From NCBI RefSeq assembly GCF_030689305.1, contig NZ_JAUYVM010000001.1, positions 496,001 to 560,000 of the forward strand: a stretch of 64,000 bases of DNA, read 5' to 3'. Source of the stretch: Vibrio penaeicida (GTDB lineage: Bacteria; Pseudomonadota; Gammaproteobacteria; Enterobacterales; Vibrionaceae). The notes under the pieces are model-generated. The model did no database searches, was not told where the DNA came from, and saw only the letters and a program-made list of their open reading frames with translations. Position numbers and translations under genes: made by a program. Shown here in pieces: positions 47,476 through 56,721 of this stretch; positions within the stretch are counted from its first letter, which is position 1, and the number at the start of each line of letters is the position of its first letter.

Positions 47476-47513
47476 TTTATCCTCTGAGTATTCAGTACTT
47501 GGCGTAAATGGGG

Positions 47514-47536
47514 GTAAATGTTACTTTATAACACAT
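47514..47536. promoter_or_regulatory. Zur-box-like operator between znuA and znuC
   Basis: AAATGTTACTTTATAACACAT resembles the gammaproteobacterial Zur consensus GAAATGTTATANTATAACATTTC, with TGTTA and TAACA half sites. It lies in the 84-base divergent promoter region and would repress both znuA-mepM and znuCB when zinc is plentiful. The match is by eye. Confidence 0.65.
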
Positions 47537-47559
47537 CAGTAATGCAATAGCGGTTTATA

Positions 47560-48342
47560 ATGACTCTCCTCGCTTCACTCAAATCTATACGGGTACAATT
47601 TGGTGATAAACCCGTTCTCGATAACATCAATCTAGATCTACACAAAGGTCAAATTACGACGTTAATTGGTCCTAATGGAGCGGGGAAATCAACGTTAGTA
47701 AAAGTACTGCTTGGATTAAACAAACGCTTTGATGGAACATTATCATTTATAGGCAAACCAAAAATAGGGTACGTTCCGCAAAAACTCAGGTTAAATGACA
47801 CCCTTCCTCTTAGCGTTGAACGATTTCTAAAGCTTGCTGGGAAATACAGCAAACAAGAGCGGCTAGAAGCCTTAAAACTGGTTGGTGCTTCCCATTTGTT
47901 GAACAACAATATGCATCGGCTGTCTGGTGGTGAAAATCAGCGTGTTTTGTTAGCAAGAGCATTGCTTCAAAGGCCCGAGCTGCTCGTTTTGGATGAACCA
48001 GCACAAGGTGTTGATGTGCAAGGTCAAATAGACCTTTATAACTTAATCGACCATTTGAGACACCGATTTAACTGCGCTGTATTAATGGTGTCGCATGACC
48101 TACACCTTGTCATGGCCAAGACAGATCATGTGGTTTGCTTACATCACCACGTATGCTGCTCAGGTACACCAGCTGCCGTTAGCGAACACCCGTCTTACAT
48201 TGCGCTGTTTGGTCACCGTAGCCGAGAGTCACTGGCTTTTTATCAACACGACCATCATCACCATCATGACCTTTCCGGCGATCCCGTCGCCGGAAACGCT
48301 AATGCATGTCAACATATTCAACACGGTCACAAACATGATTGA
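47560..48342 (+). CDS. znuC: Zinc ABC transporter ATPase ZnuC
   Basis: 260 residues. Walker [17 protein letters not shown] near 37-52, signature [15 protein letters not shown], Walker [16 protein letters not shown] and [10 protein letters not shown]. The C-terminus has a His-rich tail (HDHHHHHD) often seen in ZnuC. It energises zinc uptake. The stop overlaps the znuB start by 8 bases. Confidence 0.96.
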   Translation: MTLLASLKSIRVQFGDKPVLDNINLDLHKGQITTLIGPNGAGKSTLVKVLLGLNKRFDGTLSFIGKPKIGYVPQKLRLNDTLPLSVERFLKLAGKYSKQERLEALKLVGASHLLNNNMHRLSGGENQRVLLARALLQRPELLVLDEPAQGVDVQGQIDLYNLIDHLRHRFNCAVLMVSHDLHLVMAKTDHVVCLHHHVCCSGTPAAVSEHPSYIALFGHRSRESLAFYQHDHHHHHDLSGDPVAGNANACQHIQHGHKHD

Positions 48343-49120
48343 GTTTCTTCTCCCCTCTATTCTCGCTGGTATTGCTATCGCGCTGATTGCTGGTCCATTG
48401 GGGTCTTTTGTCGTCTGGCGCAAAATGGCGTACTTTGGCGATACCCTAGCGCACGCTTCGTTACTGGGTCTGTCTTTGGGCTTTTTGTTGGATATCAATA
48501 TCTATCTGGCATTGGTTATTTGCTGTATTGCGCTTGCAGCCATTTTAGTCACGCTTCAAAAACAAGAGGTTGTCGCAACTGACACGTTACTCGGTATTTT
48601 AGCGCATAGCTCACTATCACTGGGGTTGGTGGCAATCAGCTTTTTCGATAATGTACGTGTCGATCTAATGGGATATTTGTTCGGCGATCTACTTGCGGTT
48701 TCTCCACAAGATTTAACCTTCATTTTTGCTGGCGGGGCTTTCATTATCGCAGCGCTAATGTATTTTTGGCACCCTCTACTATCAAGCAGCGTCAATGAAG
48801 AACTCGCGAGCATAGAAGGGATTAATACTGACTTTATGCGTCTTGTCTTGATGTTGCTGGTTGGTGTTGTCATCGCGGTAGGAATGAAGTTCGTTGGGGC
48901 GCTTTTGATCACTTCACTTATGATTATTCCTGCTGCTGCTGCACGCAGATTTTCGCGTACACCAGAACAAATGGCGATTCTATCTTCGGTGTTTGGCGTT
49001 GCTGCAGTATTGTCTGGCCTGTCATTTTCATGGAATTTGGATACGCCAGCCGGGCCTTCCGTAGTGATTAGTGCAGCCATTATTTTTATATTGGCTCAAT
49101 TCAAGAAAGTAACGCACTAA
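48335..49120 (+). CDS. znuB: Zinc ABC transporter permease ZnuB
   Basis: 261 residues from ATG 48335 ([14 protein letters not shown]), the same length as E. coli ZnuB. The frame extends further upstream inside znuC but without a suitable start. About eight hydrophobic segments are seen, with [17 protein letters not shown], the conserved cytoplasmic motif of cluster 9 permeases, and [22 protein letters not shown]. Translational coupling with znuC is evident. Confidence 0.95.
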   Translation: MIEFLLPSILAGIAIALIAGPLGSFVVWRKMAYFGDTLAHASLLGLSLGFLLDINIYLALVICCIALAAILVTLQKQEVVATDTLLGILAHSSLSLGLVAISFFDNVRVDLMGYLFGDLLAVSPQDLTFIFAGGAFIIAALMYFWHPLLSSSVNEELASIEGINTDFMRLVLMLLVGVVIAVGMKFVGALLITSLMIIPAAAARRFSRTPEQMAILSSVFGVAAVLSGLSFSWNLDTPAGPSVVISAAIIFILAQFKKVTH

Positions 49121-49159
49121 GCGATTGTTACAAAGAAACTTTAATCACGATTCAAGATC

Positions 49160-49188
49160 AAAACAGGGAAGCCTCGCTTCCCTGTTTT
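49160..49188. terminator. Bidirectional terminator between znuB and the Alm-like cluster
   Basis: AAACAGGGAAG (49161-49171) pairs with CTTCCCTGTTT (49177-49187), with A- and T-runs outside. It closes both the znuCB transcript and the minus-strand operon that follows. Confidence 0.9.
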
Positions 49189-49215
49189 AGTTTTCTAATC
49201 TAGCTATAAGAACAA

Positions 49216-50118
49216 TTACTTCCAACGATTGTAATGCCATATCCATTGCGTTGGGTGTTTTCTAATAACCTGCTCTAGGTACTCCATTGTCATTTTAGCC
49301 TCTGCTTCCATTCTCGCTTTCCCGAATAAATCCTCTCTCTGAGGCAATTTATCAAAGAACAATGACTGCTTTTGCTTGCCAGACAAAGTGTGATGAAGGT
49401 AGGCCGAACAACCCAGCTTTTGCGCAATAAAGAATGGAGTGGTTGGTACCTGAGTATCAAAACCGAAAAACTGAGTGCTAACGCCTTCGGCACGTAGATC
49501 CATGTGAAACACAATCCAACGTCCTTCTGAAATGGCTTTGACTAACCCGAGGATGCTATTGCTACCGCGCTCGACAAAAGGAATGTCTAATTCTTCTGCT
49601 GCCGTCTCGATGATCGTATTTTCAGTTTCTCTTTTTCCATCTTTACCAGCACCAAAAATCGTTTCGGTTGGTACACCTTTCTTATTCAGATACCAAGTTA
49701 CTGCATCATAAATACCGGTATGAGGGCATAGGATGACGCCTCCCTTACCTTGCTTTGCTTCTTCAACAATGCTTTTAAGCCCATCATCAGATTCAAAAAT
49801 GTGAGCATTGAGATGACAAATACCCATCAAGTTCATCAATGTTTGCTTCGCGGAGGCTTTTGATATCTGCTTTCGCCAATCGACATCACTTTGCGGAAAT
49901 ACTCCAAGCAGCCCTTTGTCTTCGGTTTTAAATCGACCTGCATGCAAAATCGGTGCGAATACACTTGCCATTGTCTTTTTGAAGAAAAAAGGGGTTCGGA
50001 TAAAAGCACGAGTTCGGCGAGCAACTTTCTCATGTTTTGCTTGATCTCTTGCAACATTGTCGCTTACTGCATTTATTCCCTTATTCTTTTTAGTATTCTC
50101 AAAAACTTTAACTGTCAT
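49216..50118 (-). CDS. LpxL-family acyltransferase, AlmG-like
   Basis: 300 residues from ATG 50118 (MTVKVFENTKKN). The longer frame to 50211 lies inside the carrier-protein gene. It belongs to the lysophospholipid/lipid A acyltransferase superfamily: catalytic H-x4-D is CPHTGIYDAV (His133, Asp138), with GRWIVFHMDLRAEG and TPFFIAQKLGCSAYLHH. No strong N-terminal membrane anchor is visible, only a weak hydrophobic patch at about 44-60. In V. cholerae AlmG uses this fold to transfer glycine from carrier AlmF to the lipid A secondary acyl chain. The upstream carrier and adenylation genes overlap it, so the same chemistry is inferred. The ATG overlaps the carrier gene by 11 bases. Confidence 0.75.
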   Translation of the reverse strand: MTVKVFENTKKNKGINAVSDNVARDQAKHEKVARRTRAFIRTPFFFKKTMASVFAPILHAGRFKTEDKGLLGVFPQSDVDWRKQISKASAKQTLMNLMGICHLNAHIFESDDGLKSIVEEAKQGKGGVILCPHTGIYDAVTWYLNKKGVPTETIFGAGKDGKRETENTIIETAAEELDIPFVERGSNSILGLVKAISEGRWIVFHMDLRAEGVSTQFFGFDTQVPTTPFFIAQKLGCSAYLHHTLSGKQKQSLFFDKLPQREDLFGKARMEAEAKMTMEYLEQVIRKHPTQWIWHYNRWK

Positions 50119-50338
50119 GCAGATTAAACCAATCCAATACCTGACGAATCGATGCACTAAGATCAAAGTCCACAGACATAAGATCCATTGACAGCCCAAA
50201 CTCACTTTCAACGTTGGTTATCAGATCTATGAAGGAAAACGAATCAACGAAATCGAAGAATGAATCATGTTCAGCAACAAGAGTGCCCGGAGCCACTAAC
50301 TTAGAAATATAGATATTAATAAAGTTCTCTATTTGCAT
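50108..50338 (-). CDS. Phosphopantetheine carrier protein, AlmF/DltC-like
   Basis: 76 residues, very acidic and helical, with the phosphopantetheine attachment motif FVDSFSFIDLI (Ser33). The size and sequence are those of a free-standing carrier (ACP, DltC or AlmF). It should receive an aminoacyl group from the adenylation enzyme, encoded upstream with a 10-base overlap, and hand it to the acyltransferase encoded downstream with an 11-base overlap. A phosphopantetheinyl transferase is not in the window. Confidence 0.85.
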   Translation of the reverse strand: MQIENFINIYISKLVAPGTLVAEHDSFFDFVDSFSFIDLITNVESEFGLSMDLMSVDFDLSASIRQVLDWFNLHDS

Positions 50339-51897
50339 GCGTTTAGTCCTTCTAGTTGTTCATAAAGTGCGTTTATATCAATCTTGCCATTAATGTTTCT
50401 TGGCATGTTTTTCAACGCAAAGATTTGCTTTGGCGAAATAGCCCTTGGCAGGTAGTTGGAAAACTGTTTTATGATCTCAGGCTCATCCAATTCACCATCG
50501 GATTGGAAAAACACGACGACACCATTGGCATATCCGGCTCGGCTTAACGGCCAAGGCACCGCTGCAACAGTTGATAGATGGCTTATCTTGCGAGCTACGG
50601 TTTCAATTTCCCCAAGCTCTACCCGATGCCCAGCAATTTTTACTTGATGATCGTTACGACCAAGGTGGTGTAATACCCCTTCACACCATTCCACTAGATC
50701 GCCTGTTTTATACCAAAGCGTACCTTCGTTATCGTGAAAGTAAGCTCGCTGAGTATTTTCTTCATCGTTCCAATACTTTCCAGCCAGCTGTACACCTTTG
50801 ATATATAGCTCCCCTTTTAATTCTCCGCTAAATTGGTCAATTAACTGCGGCTGATTATCTGAATCGATGATGGCTAATGTATTCTTTCTAAAAGGGAGCC
50901 CTACGGGTACAGAAGTTCTATACCTATCGATTGCAGGTTGGTAAGTGTGCGCTGTGACCGTCACACTGCACTCTGTAGGACCATAAATATTCACCACTTT
51001 CTGCCCAGTCGCTTGCTGCCACTTATCCGCTAGATCTGTCGCCAATGCTTGACCACAAAAAATACTCAGTTTCAAAGAAGGCAAAGAATCAGGCGCTAAT
51101 TCATCACGTTGAAGTGACAAATCAATCACAGAAGGAACTGACAACCAGGCTGTAAGTTGATAGTGACGAATGAATTGAATCGGATTGGTTTTAAGAATTT
51201 CAGGGATACAATACAAACAGGCGCCGTGCATCCAGGCAGAAAACATATCGTGCACTGAAAGGTCAAAACTGAGATCCGAAAACTGGGCTACTCTGTCAGA
51301 CTTTGACAATGGAAACGCGGTTTGAATGTTTTCCAAATAACTGGAAAGGTTTTGATAAGAGATTGGGATGCGTTTGGGCTTCCCCGTTGACCCTGACGTA
51401 TGCATGATATAAGCAAGCTTGCTCCCGCTAATCTCACTTAATGAGGTTTTCTTCTCTTTAGCATCATCAACCAAAATAAATTGGTGATCGGGAAAATCGT
51501 TTTTCCACTTCTCGGCATCAACACCTTTCTCGAAAATGATCGTCCAACGGGTAGAGGTGCAATTGAGCATTTCTCTCAGTATTTTCTGATGCCCAACATC
51601 GCACGCTATCACTTGCGTTTCGGTGTCCAACATTATCTCAGTCAATTGCACTGGAGATTTTTTATTGTTCATCGGAATCCAAGTAAGACCCGAAAAATAG
51701 CACCCTATAATACTTGCATAGGCAAACAGGCTACGGTGAGCAAGAACCGCCACTTTTTCAGAGGTGTAGTGACGGCAACTTACACTCACTGAGTTGGCTT
51801 TTTCTACCAGCTCTCGGTAAGTGTAATATTGATTCGCAACCCAAAGAGCAGGTTCATCTGCCGACTCTAGCATCGCTTGGAAAATGTGCTTTCTCAT
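50329..51897 (-). CDS. Stand-alone amino-acid adenylation enzyme, AlmE/DltA-like
   Basis: 522 residues of the ANL superfamily. Core motifs: A3 MHTSGSTGKPKRIP (about 165-178), A4 FSDLSFDLSVHDMF, A5 NIYGPTECSVTVT, A7 YKTGDLVEW, A8 GRNDHQVKIAGHRVELGEIE and A10 NINGKIDINAL. It lacks condensation and thioesterase domains, so it should activate one amino acid and load the adjacent carrier. Size and order fit AlmE (glycine) or DltA (D-alanine). The substrate cannot be read reliably. The decarboxylase gene 12 bases upstream hints at beta-alanine or another decarboxylation product. Confidence 0.85.
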   Translation of the reverse strand: MRKHIFQAMLESADEPALWVANQYYTYRELVEKANSVSVSCRHYTSEKVAVLAHRSLFAYASIIGCYFSGLTWIPMNNKKSPVQLTEIMLDTETQVIACDVGHQKILREMLNCTSTRWTIIFEKGVDAEKWKNDFPDHQFILVDDAKEKKTSLSEISGSKLAYIMHTSGSTGKPKRIPISYQNLSSYLENIQTAFPLSKSDRVAQFSDLSFDLSVHDMFSAWMHGACLYCIPEILKTNPIQFIRHYQLTAWLSVPSVIDLSLQRDELAPDSLPSLKLSIFCGQALATDLADKWQQATGQKVVNIYGPTECSVTVTAHTYQPAIDRYRTSVPVGLPFRKNTLAIIDSDNQPQLIDQFSGELKGELYIKGVQLAGKYWNDEENTQRAYFHDNEGTLWYKTGDLVEWCEGVLHHLGRNDHQVKIAGHRVELGEIETVARKISHLSTVAAVPWPLSRAGYANGVVVFFQSDGELDEPEIIKQFSNYLPRAISPKQIFALKNMPRNINGKIDINALYEQLEGLNACK

Positions 51898-51909
51898 TAT
51901 GAAGTTCTT

Positions 51910-53577
51910 CTATTTATGCCGAGTATTTAGGGGTTTCTGACCATCAGTAGTTAAATGGACAAAATGATTAAGGTCAGCGAGTTCTGCACTTTCTGATGCA
52001 ATCCGTTCTTGCTCGTACAAAATAGCGTCTAAATGTTCAATACAGGTTAGAGGATTTGCCAACACCACTCGAAATACCGTTCCTTCCAACGTTTTTCCTT
52101 GATTAACGTGAAGTTTGGTTCGAGAGACAAAGCCTTTACCAGTATCCCTTTGGGTTTCTTGAATGTGCTGATTTAAACGATCGAGCAATTGGTAAGCTAC
52201 GCCCCTTTCACTCACTTCAAGGCGCTCAATAAGGGCTAAAAGACTTTTGGGCGCATACCGGTAAGTAAAAATGCAAAGTGTTGGAGTGCTAGTGAGTTCA
52301 AAATTGGTATTTTTTTTAACTTTACGAGCAAACTGGTGCGCTAAATGAATACTTCCATCCACCAGCTTTGCTATTCCCTGTTTTCCCATCATTGCTAAAT
52401 TTGAAGCCACTAGCGCTGCGACTGCACCTCGAGAACCTTCTACCGTATGTGCTCCCAAATCATTGGAGCCTTTTCGAATAATATAGTTAGCATGGTGAGA
52501 TATAGATTGCGTCGCTAATGGGCTTTTGAATAACACCATGCCTGCACCCATGGGAACATAGAGCTGCTTATGCGCGTCTATTGTGACCGAATCAGCCAAT
52601 TCAATTCCTGCAAACAGATGTCTTTGCCTGTTTGACAACAAGCTGGCTCCACCCCACGCAGCATCGACGTGAAAATGACAGTTTTCCTGATTGGCGATCT
52701 CGCCTAATTCTTCAAGCGGATCAATTGCCCCTGTTTCAGTCGTACCAGCGACCCCAACAATCGCCATTATTTTTACGTTTTTTCGTTTTAGAATTGAAAT
52801 TTTCGATCGCAGATCCGTTATACACATTCGTTGCGCGGAGTCGGTATCGACAACGACTAGGTTACTCTTCCCTAGCCCTAATAAGTCAGCGGCTTTTTTT
52901 AAGGAATAATGCCCAGCACCTGAAACCAGAATCGCCAAGTCATCATAAGGGCTCTGTTTAAGCGCTTTCATAAGCCCTATTTCCCCAACATCAGCGTTAA
53001 GTGCTCGATTTCTAGCGACCCATAGTGAAGAAAGGTTAGCGACCGTTCCTCCTGAGCAAAAATGTCCAAGGCTTACATCGGAACCCAAAGCATCTGAGCT
53101 GAGCGAATTGATATTCTTTGTCAGAGAAAAGCACTGAGAATGAAAGAACGCAATGACGTCTTTTTCTAGCTGAGTAAACACATTGGATGTTTCAACCTTA
53201 ACGACATTTTGATTCGTAGCCGCTAAGATTTTTGCCATGGGTAAAATATGTTTGGGCAGCGCTGAGGTCATATGACCAATAAAATCAGGGGAAAAAACAG
53301 GGGCACTGCAAGCAAGCAGGCCCTGGATAAAATCGCAAAAATCTTCGGCAGTTTGGGGGGAGTCAGATACTTCAAATGAAATCCGTTTTTCTGACACATC
53401 AGCCGTAGGTGTTTTGCGAAGGAAGTATTCGTAATCTTGTTGCAGCGCATGCTCGATCATGGCGAGGCAAGACACATCGGTTTGGCCGTTGAAGAAGTCT
53501 TCGATACGGATTTCTTTTATTTGCTCACTTGATACTTCAAGGGCGAGTTCAGGCGTATTCGAAGAGAATTCCAGCAT
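51910..53577 (-). CDS. PLP-dependent decarboxylase, PanP/glutamate decarboxylase family
   Basis: 555 residues, group II decarboxylase fold. The PLP-binding Lys337 lies in TIDAHKQLYVPMG, with substrate-site signs HVDAAWGG, GVAGTTETGAIDP and HFCSGGTVANLSSLW. The long N-terminus and overall pattern resemble Vibrio PanP, an aspartate 1-decarboxylase yielding beta-alanine. Cysteine-sulfinate, glutamate or diaminobutyrate decarboxylation are alternatives. It is cotranscribed with the adenylation, carrier and acyltransferase genes (gap 12 bases). A role in supplying their amino acid is inferred. Confidence 0.85.
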   Translation of the reverse strand: MLEFSSNTPELALEVSSEQIKEIRIEDFFNGQTDVSCLAMIEHALQQDYEYFLRKTPTADVSEKRISFEVSDSPQTAEDFCDFIQGLLACSAPVFSPDFIGHMTSALPKHILPMAKILAATNQNVVKVETSNVFTQLEKDVIAFFHSQCFSLTKNINSLSSDALGSDVSLGHFCSGGTVANLSSLWVARNRALNADVGEIGLMKALKQSPYDDLAILVSGAGHYSLKKAADLLGLGKSNLVVVDTDSAQRMCITDLRSKISILKRKNVKIMAIVGVAGTTETGAIDPLEELGEIANQENCHFHVDAAWGGASLLSNRQRHLFAGIELADSVTIDAHKQLYVPMGAGMVLFKSPLATQSISHHANYIIRKGSNDLGAHTVEGSRGAVAALVASNLAMMGKQGIAKLVDGSIHLAHQFARKVKKNTNFELTSTPTLCIFTYRYAPKSLLALIERLEVSERGVAYQLLDRLNQHIQETQRDTGKGFVSRTKLHVNQGKTLEGTVFRVVLANPLTCIEHLDAILYEQERIASESAELADLNHFVHLTTDGQKPLNTRHK

Positions 53578-53610
53578 GGCTAAGCAACCTAATGTTTAAA
53601 ATTCTGAAAA

Positions 53611-53645
53611 GTCAGTAGTTCGGCGGAATACTACGAACTACTGAC
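53611..53645 (-). terminator. Perfect 12-base hairpin between msbA-like and decarboxylase genes
   Basis: GTCAGTAGTTCG (53611-53622) and CGAACTACTGAC (53634-53645) pair without mismatch around an 11-base loop. On the minus strand it is followed by TTTTCAGAATTTT. It could end msbA transcription before the decarboxylase operon or reduce read-through. An operator role is also possible because it lies 34 bases before the decarboxylase start. Confidence 0.6.
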
Positions 53646-53703
53646 TGTTAAATCAGTATTTTCAATTAAACAATACGCTTAGCTTATTCAGCAGGAAGGC
53701 AGA

Positions 53704-55470
53704 CTACGCCTGCGCTTCCTGTTCTTTTGATTTGAGGCTTTGATAAAGCTTTGAATAGACAGGATCGGAGTTTAAAAGCTCTTGGTGAGTGCCTTGACCA
53801 GAAACTCTCCCTTGTTCAACGACAATAATGTTGTCGGCATGCTCAATCGTGGATAGGCGATGCGCAATGACAACCAGCGTCTTTTCTTTTTGAATATTAG
53901 CCAGCGCTTCCTGTATTGCTCTTTCGGATTCAGTATCCAGAGCGGAGGTGGCTTCATCCAGTATTAGAACCTTTGACTTCTTCAGTAACGCTCTAGCTAT
54001 GGCAAGACGCTGACGCTGACCTCCTGAAAGGGTGACACCATTTTGACCAATTTCAGTATCGTAGCCCTCAGGCAACTGAACAATAAATTCATGGGCGTTA
54101 GCCAATTTAGCTGCATTCTCTATTTCCGAGCGCTTCGCGTTCTCTAGCGCTGGATACGCTATGTTATTGGCTATGCTATCGCTGAACAAATGAATATCTT
54201 GAGACACAGAACTGATGTGCGTCCGTAAGTTAGAAAGTTCGTAATCTTCAACGTTCACACCATCAAGCAATACCGAGCCGGAATCAACCGAGTACAACCT
54301 TGGAAGAAGCTGAACCAAAGTACTTTTCCCCGATCCAGATCGGCCGACTATCGCCGTCATTTTGTTAGTCGGAATATCAATGGAGATATTATCCAAGGCT
54401 TTACCCGCAGCACCTTCGTAACCAAAACTCACACCATCAAAACGGATGTTTCCTTCCGTAGAGTCTTGCGTGTGTTTTCCTGTGTTGCTTTCTGTAGGTT
54501 TATCCAATATTTCAAACAGAGATTCGCACGCTGCCATACCTCGTTGAAACTCAGAAAGCACATTGGTTAAACCTCGCAAAGGGCGAAGAAGGCTATACAT
54601 CGAAGCAAAAACAACGGTAAATGTACCCGCAGAGAGCTGGTCATGAATGTTGTCCATACTCGCAATATACAACACGGCTACTAATGCGAACGAGGCAATA
54701 GTTTGAATGACGGGGCTAGACACTTGCTGCGCCACGATCAATTTCATATTTTGCTGGCGAACTTGATTTGTGACGCCTTCAAAACGGCTAACTTCTTTTT
54801 TCTGCCCGCCAAAACTTAACACTTCTTTGTGCCCTTTCAGCATTTGCTCAGAGCTTGTTGCTAAGTTTCCCATTTCATTTTGAATATTGTGGCTGACTTT
54901 TTTCAGGCGCTTAGAAATGACACTGATTAATATGCCGATAACAGGACAGACAATAAGAAGAACAGAAGAGAGTTGCCAACTGGTCCAGAACATCAAAGCA
55001 AGTAGACCAAAAATAGTCACGATTTCGCGCACAAGGGTGATCAAGGTGCTACTGGTCGCCCCAGCAACTTGCTCTGTATCGTAAGTAATTTTGGAAAGTA
55101 AGGTGCCAGTGGATTCTTTACTGAAATAAGAAACGGGCATTTTCATTAGGTGATTGAAAAGCTCTCGACGCAACTTCATGACAATGTTGCTTGAAACCCA
55201 ACTGAGTAAATAACCATAAACAAACCCGCTGCAGCCACGTAAAAATGCGGTTCCCAATATGATAAACGGGAGTATCTGTAGATAATTAGATTCTAGGTCA
55301 CCAAAGCCTTCGTCCAAGATAGGCTTAAGCAAAGAGAGCATATAGATGTCACTTAAGGCGTTAATCGCCAATGCCACTATCGCTCCGCCTATCGCCAGCT
55401 TATAAACGCTGATGTAGGGAAGTAATCGCTTAAATTGTTCGATACTTTTCTTATCTTTAATGACAGTCAT
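53704..55470 (-). CDS. msbA: MsbA-type lipid A/lipid flippase (probable paralogue)
   Basis: 588 residues, the length of MsbA. An ABC half-transporter with about six TM segments (about 25-310) and a C-terminal ATPase: Walker A GRSGSGKSTLVQLLPR, VSQDIHLFSDSIANNIAY, signature [15 protein letters not shown], Walker B VLILDEATSALD and IAHRLSTIEHADNIIV. MsbA moves lipid A core across the inner membrane. The usual lpxK partner is absent and the gene sits with an Alm-like lipid-modification operon, so it is probably a second MsbA, perhaps dedicated to modified lipid A. Whether another copy exists elsewhere is not visible here. Confidence 0.85.
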   Translation of the reverse strand: MTVIKDKKSIEQFKRLLPYISVYKLAIGGAIVALAINALSDIYMLSLLKPILDEGFGDLESNYLQILPFIILGTAFLRGCSGFVYGYLLSWVSSNIVMKLRRELFNHLMKMPVSYFSKESTGTLLSKITYDTEQVAGATSSTLITLVREIVTIFGLLALMFWTSWQLSSVLLIVCPVIGILISVISKRLKKVSHNIQNEMGNLATSSEQMLKGHKEVLSFGGQKKEVSRFEGVTNQVRQQNMKLIVAQQVSSPVIQTIASFALVAVLYIASMDNIHDQLSAGTFTVVFASMYSLLRPLRGLTNVLSEFQRGMAACESLFEILDKPTESNTGKHTQDSTEGNIRFDGVSFGYEGAAGKALDNISIDIPTNKMTAIVGRSGSGKSTLVQLLPRLYSVDSGSVLLDGVNVEDYELSNLRTHISSVSQDIHLFSDSIANNIAYPALENAKRSEIENAAKLANAHEFIVQLPEGYDTEIGQNGVTLSGGQRQRLAIARALLKKSKVLILDEATSALDTESERAIQEALANIQKEKTLVVIAHRLSTIEHADNIIVVEQGRVSGQGTHQELLNSDPVYSKLYQSLKSKEQEAQA

Positions 55471-55627
55471 AAGAGTTTCGTGAAAATTTTTGCGCTAGAT
55501 TACCATTAATTCAGTCAGTGTATTGTACTTTTGTCATCAAAACTGCTGCTGGATCTGCTGAAAAATGCTTGTTAAAGTCCCTCACTTCTGTGCGCGACAG
55601 TAGCCAAACGAGAATCAAAAATAATTT

Positions 55628-56689
55628 ATGACAATACGAAATGCACTGCGTCGGTTTGACAGCTACCGTCGTGACAAAATGGGATCTTCTGAAATATTAC
55701 TGTACAAGTTACTCAGTAATAACAAGTCGCTTGAACCCAAGCTTTTAGACAACGAAGATGTGAAGCATATCTTACTGATTCGTAACAATAAACGTATCGG
55801 AAATATGTTTTTTATGTTGCCTTTCATTCGAGAACTTAGAAAGCAATATCCCGATGCCAAAATAGATTTGCTACTGCGCGAACCGTGGCAAGGTCAGTTT
55901 TTTCAAAATATAGGGCTAGGGAAATTCGACTACTCCAGCTTCTCTTTCAAACAGATAGTAAGCTGGTTGCAATGTATTTTCCGTTTAAGGAAAAATACCT
56001 ATGACTTGGTTCTTGTCCCCTACTCTTCTGTCACTGATAGCATGATGTCATCAATGCTAGACGCTCGTAATAAGGTATCTGAGTACGCGAAAGACAGGCT
56101 GCCTGCAGCCCCTCACTCATCACCGCTGCCTGTGAGACATCCCCACGCAGCGTTAGAAAGTTTAGATATTTTAAAAGGCATGGGAATCAAGCTTGATCCT
56201 GAATACGACCACACAATGGCGTTTTCTCAGCAAGAAACAGAGAATGCACAACAAATTTCTCAGCAGTTGCGAAAAGGAAAGGAACACGTCACATTGGCTT
56301 ACTTCCGTGGAGCACGCGGAGAAAAGCAACTTGATGAAACCACCTGGCAAACCGTGCTCACTCAATTTGATGAAGTGACGGGCAAGCAAATCAATTGGAT
56401 CGAAATACTGAGCCCTGACATCCCAGCCCCACTCAACGCTGAAACACAAACTTATCAATCAAAAGACATGCGAGTACTTGCTGCCGTGCTCAAACAAATG
56501 GATGGGTTTATTTGTTGCGATACCGGTCCTTTGCATTTGGCGGATGCCGCTGGAGCAAACTGTATTGGTCTTTATACTCATACCTCGATAGAGCGATACG
56601 GGTTGCTAGGAAGCAACACAGTCAATGTTGATGGGTTAGATAACCTAGACGCGGCGCAAATTCTAAAGTCGCTTAAAATCCCATTTTGA
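55628..56689 (+). CDS. Glycosyltransferase family 9 (heptosyltransferase-like)
   Basis: 353 residues. The N-terminal Rossmann half has ILLIRNNKRIGNMFFMLPFIREL, the donor-side pattern of ADP-heptose transferases, and the C-terminal half has FICCDTGPLHLADAAGANCIGLYTHTSIERYG, the conserved D-TGP-H-A motif of GT9. It is likely cytoplasmic and membrane-peripheral, adding a heptose or related sugar to LPS core or another lipid. It is divergent from the msbA-like gene across about 157 bases, ends the accessory segment, and is followed by a strong terminator. The acceptor is unknown. Confidence 0.82.
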   Translation: MTIRNALRRFDSYRRDKMGSSEILLYKLLSNNKSLEPKLLDNEDVKHILLIRNNKRIGNMFFMLPFIRELRKQYPDAKIDLLLREPWQGQFFQNIGLGKFDYSSFSFKQIVSWLQCIFRLRKNTYDLVLVPYSSVTDSMMSSMLDARNKVSEYAKDRLPAAPHSSPLPVRHPHAALESLDILKGMGIKLDPEYDHTMAFSQQETENAQQISQQLRKGKEHVTLAYFRGARGEKQLDETTWQTVLTQFDEVTGKQINWIEILSPDIPAPLNAETQTYQSKDMRVLAAVLKQMDGFICCDTGPLHLADAAGANCIGLYTHTSIERYGLLGSNTVNVDGLDNLDAAQILKSLKIPF

Positions 56690-56721
56690 TGGTGCATAGA
56701 AATCACAATTAAAAAAGACAT

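Noticed and set aside
50108..51897. Siderophore or other non-ribosomal peptide synthesis
   Set aside because: There is one adenylation enzyme and one carrier, no condensation or thioesterase domain and no iron transport genes. The LpxL-type acyltransferase points to lipid modification instead.
50108..51897. dlt-type D-alanylation of teichoic acid
   Set aside because: DltA/DltC-like genes are present but no DltB or DltD, and the organism is Gram-negative. AlmEFG fits better.
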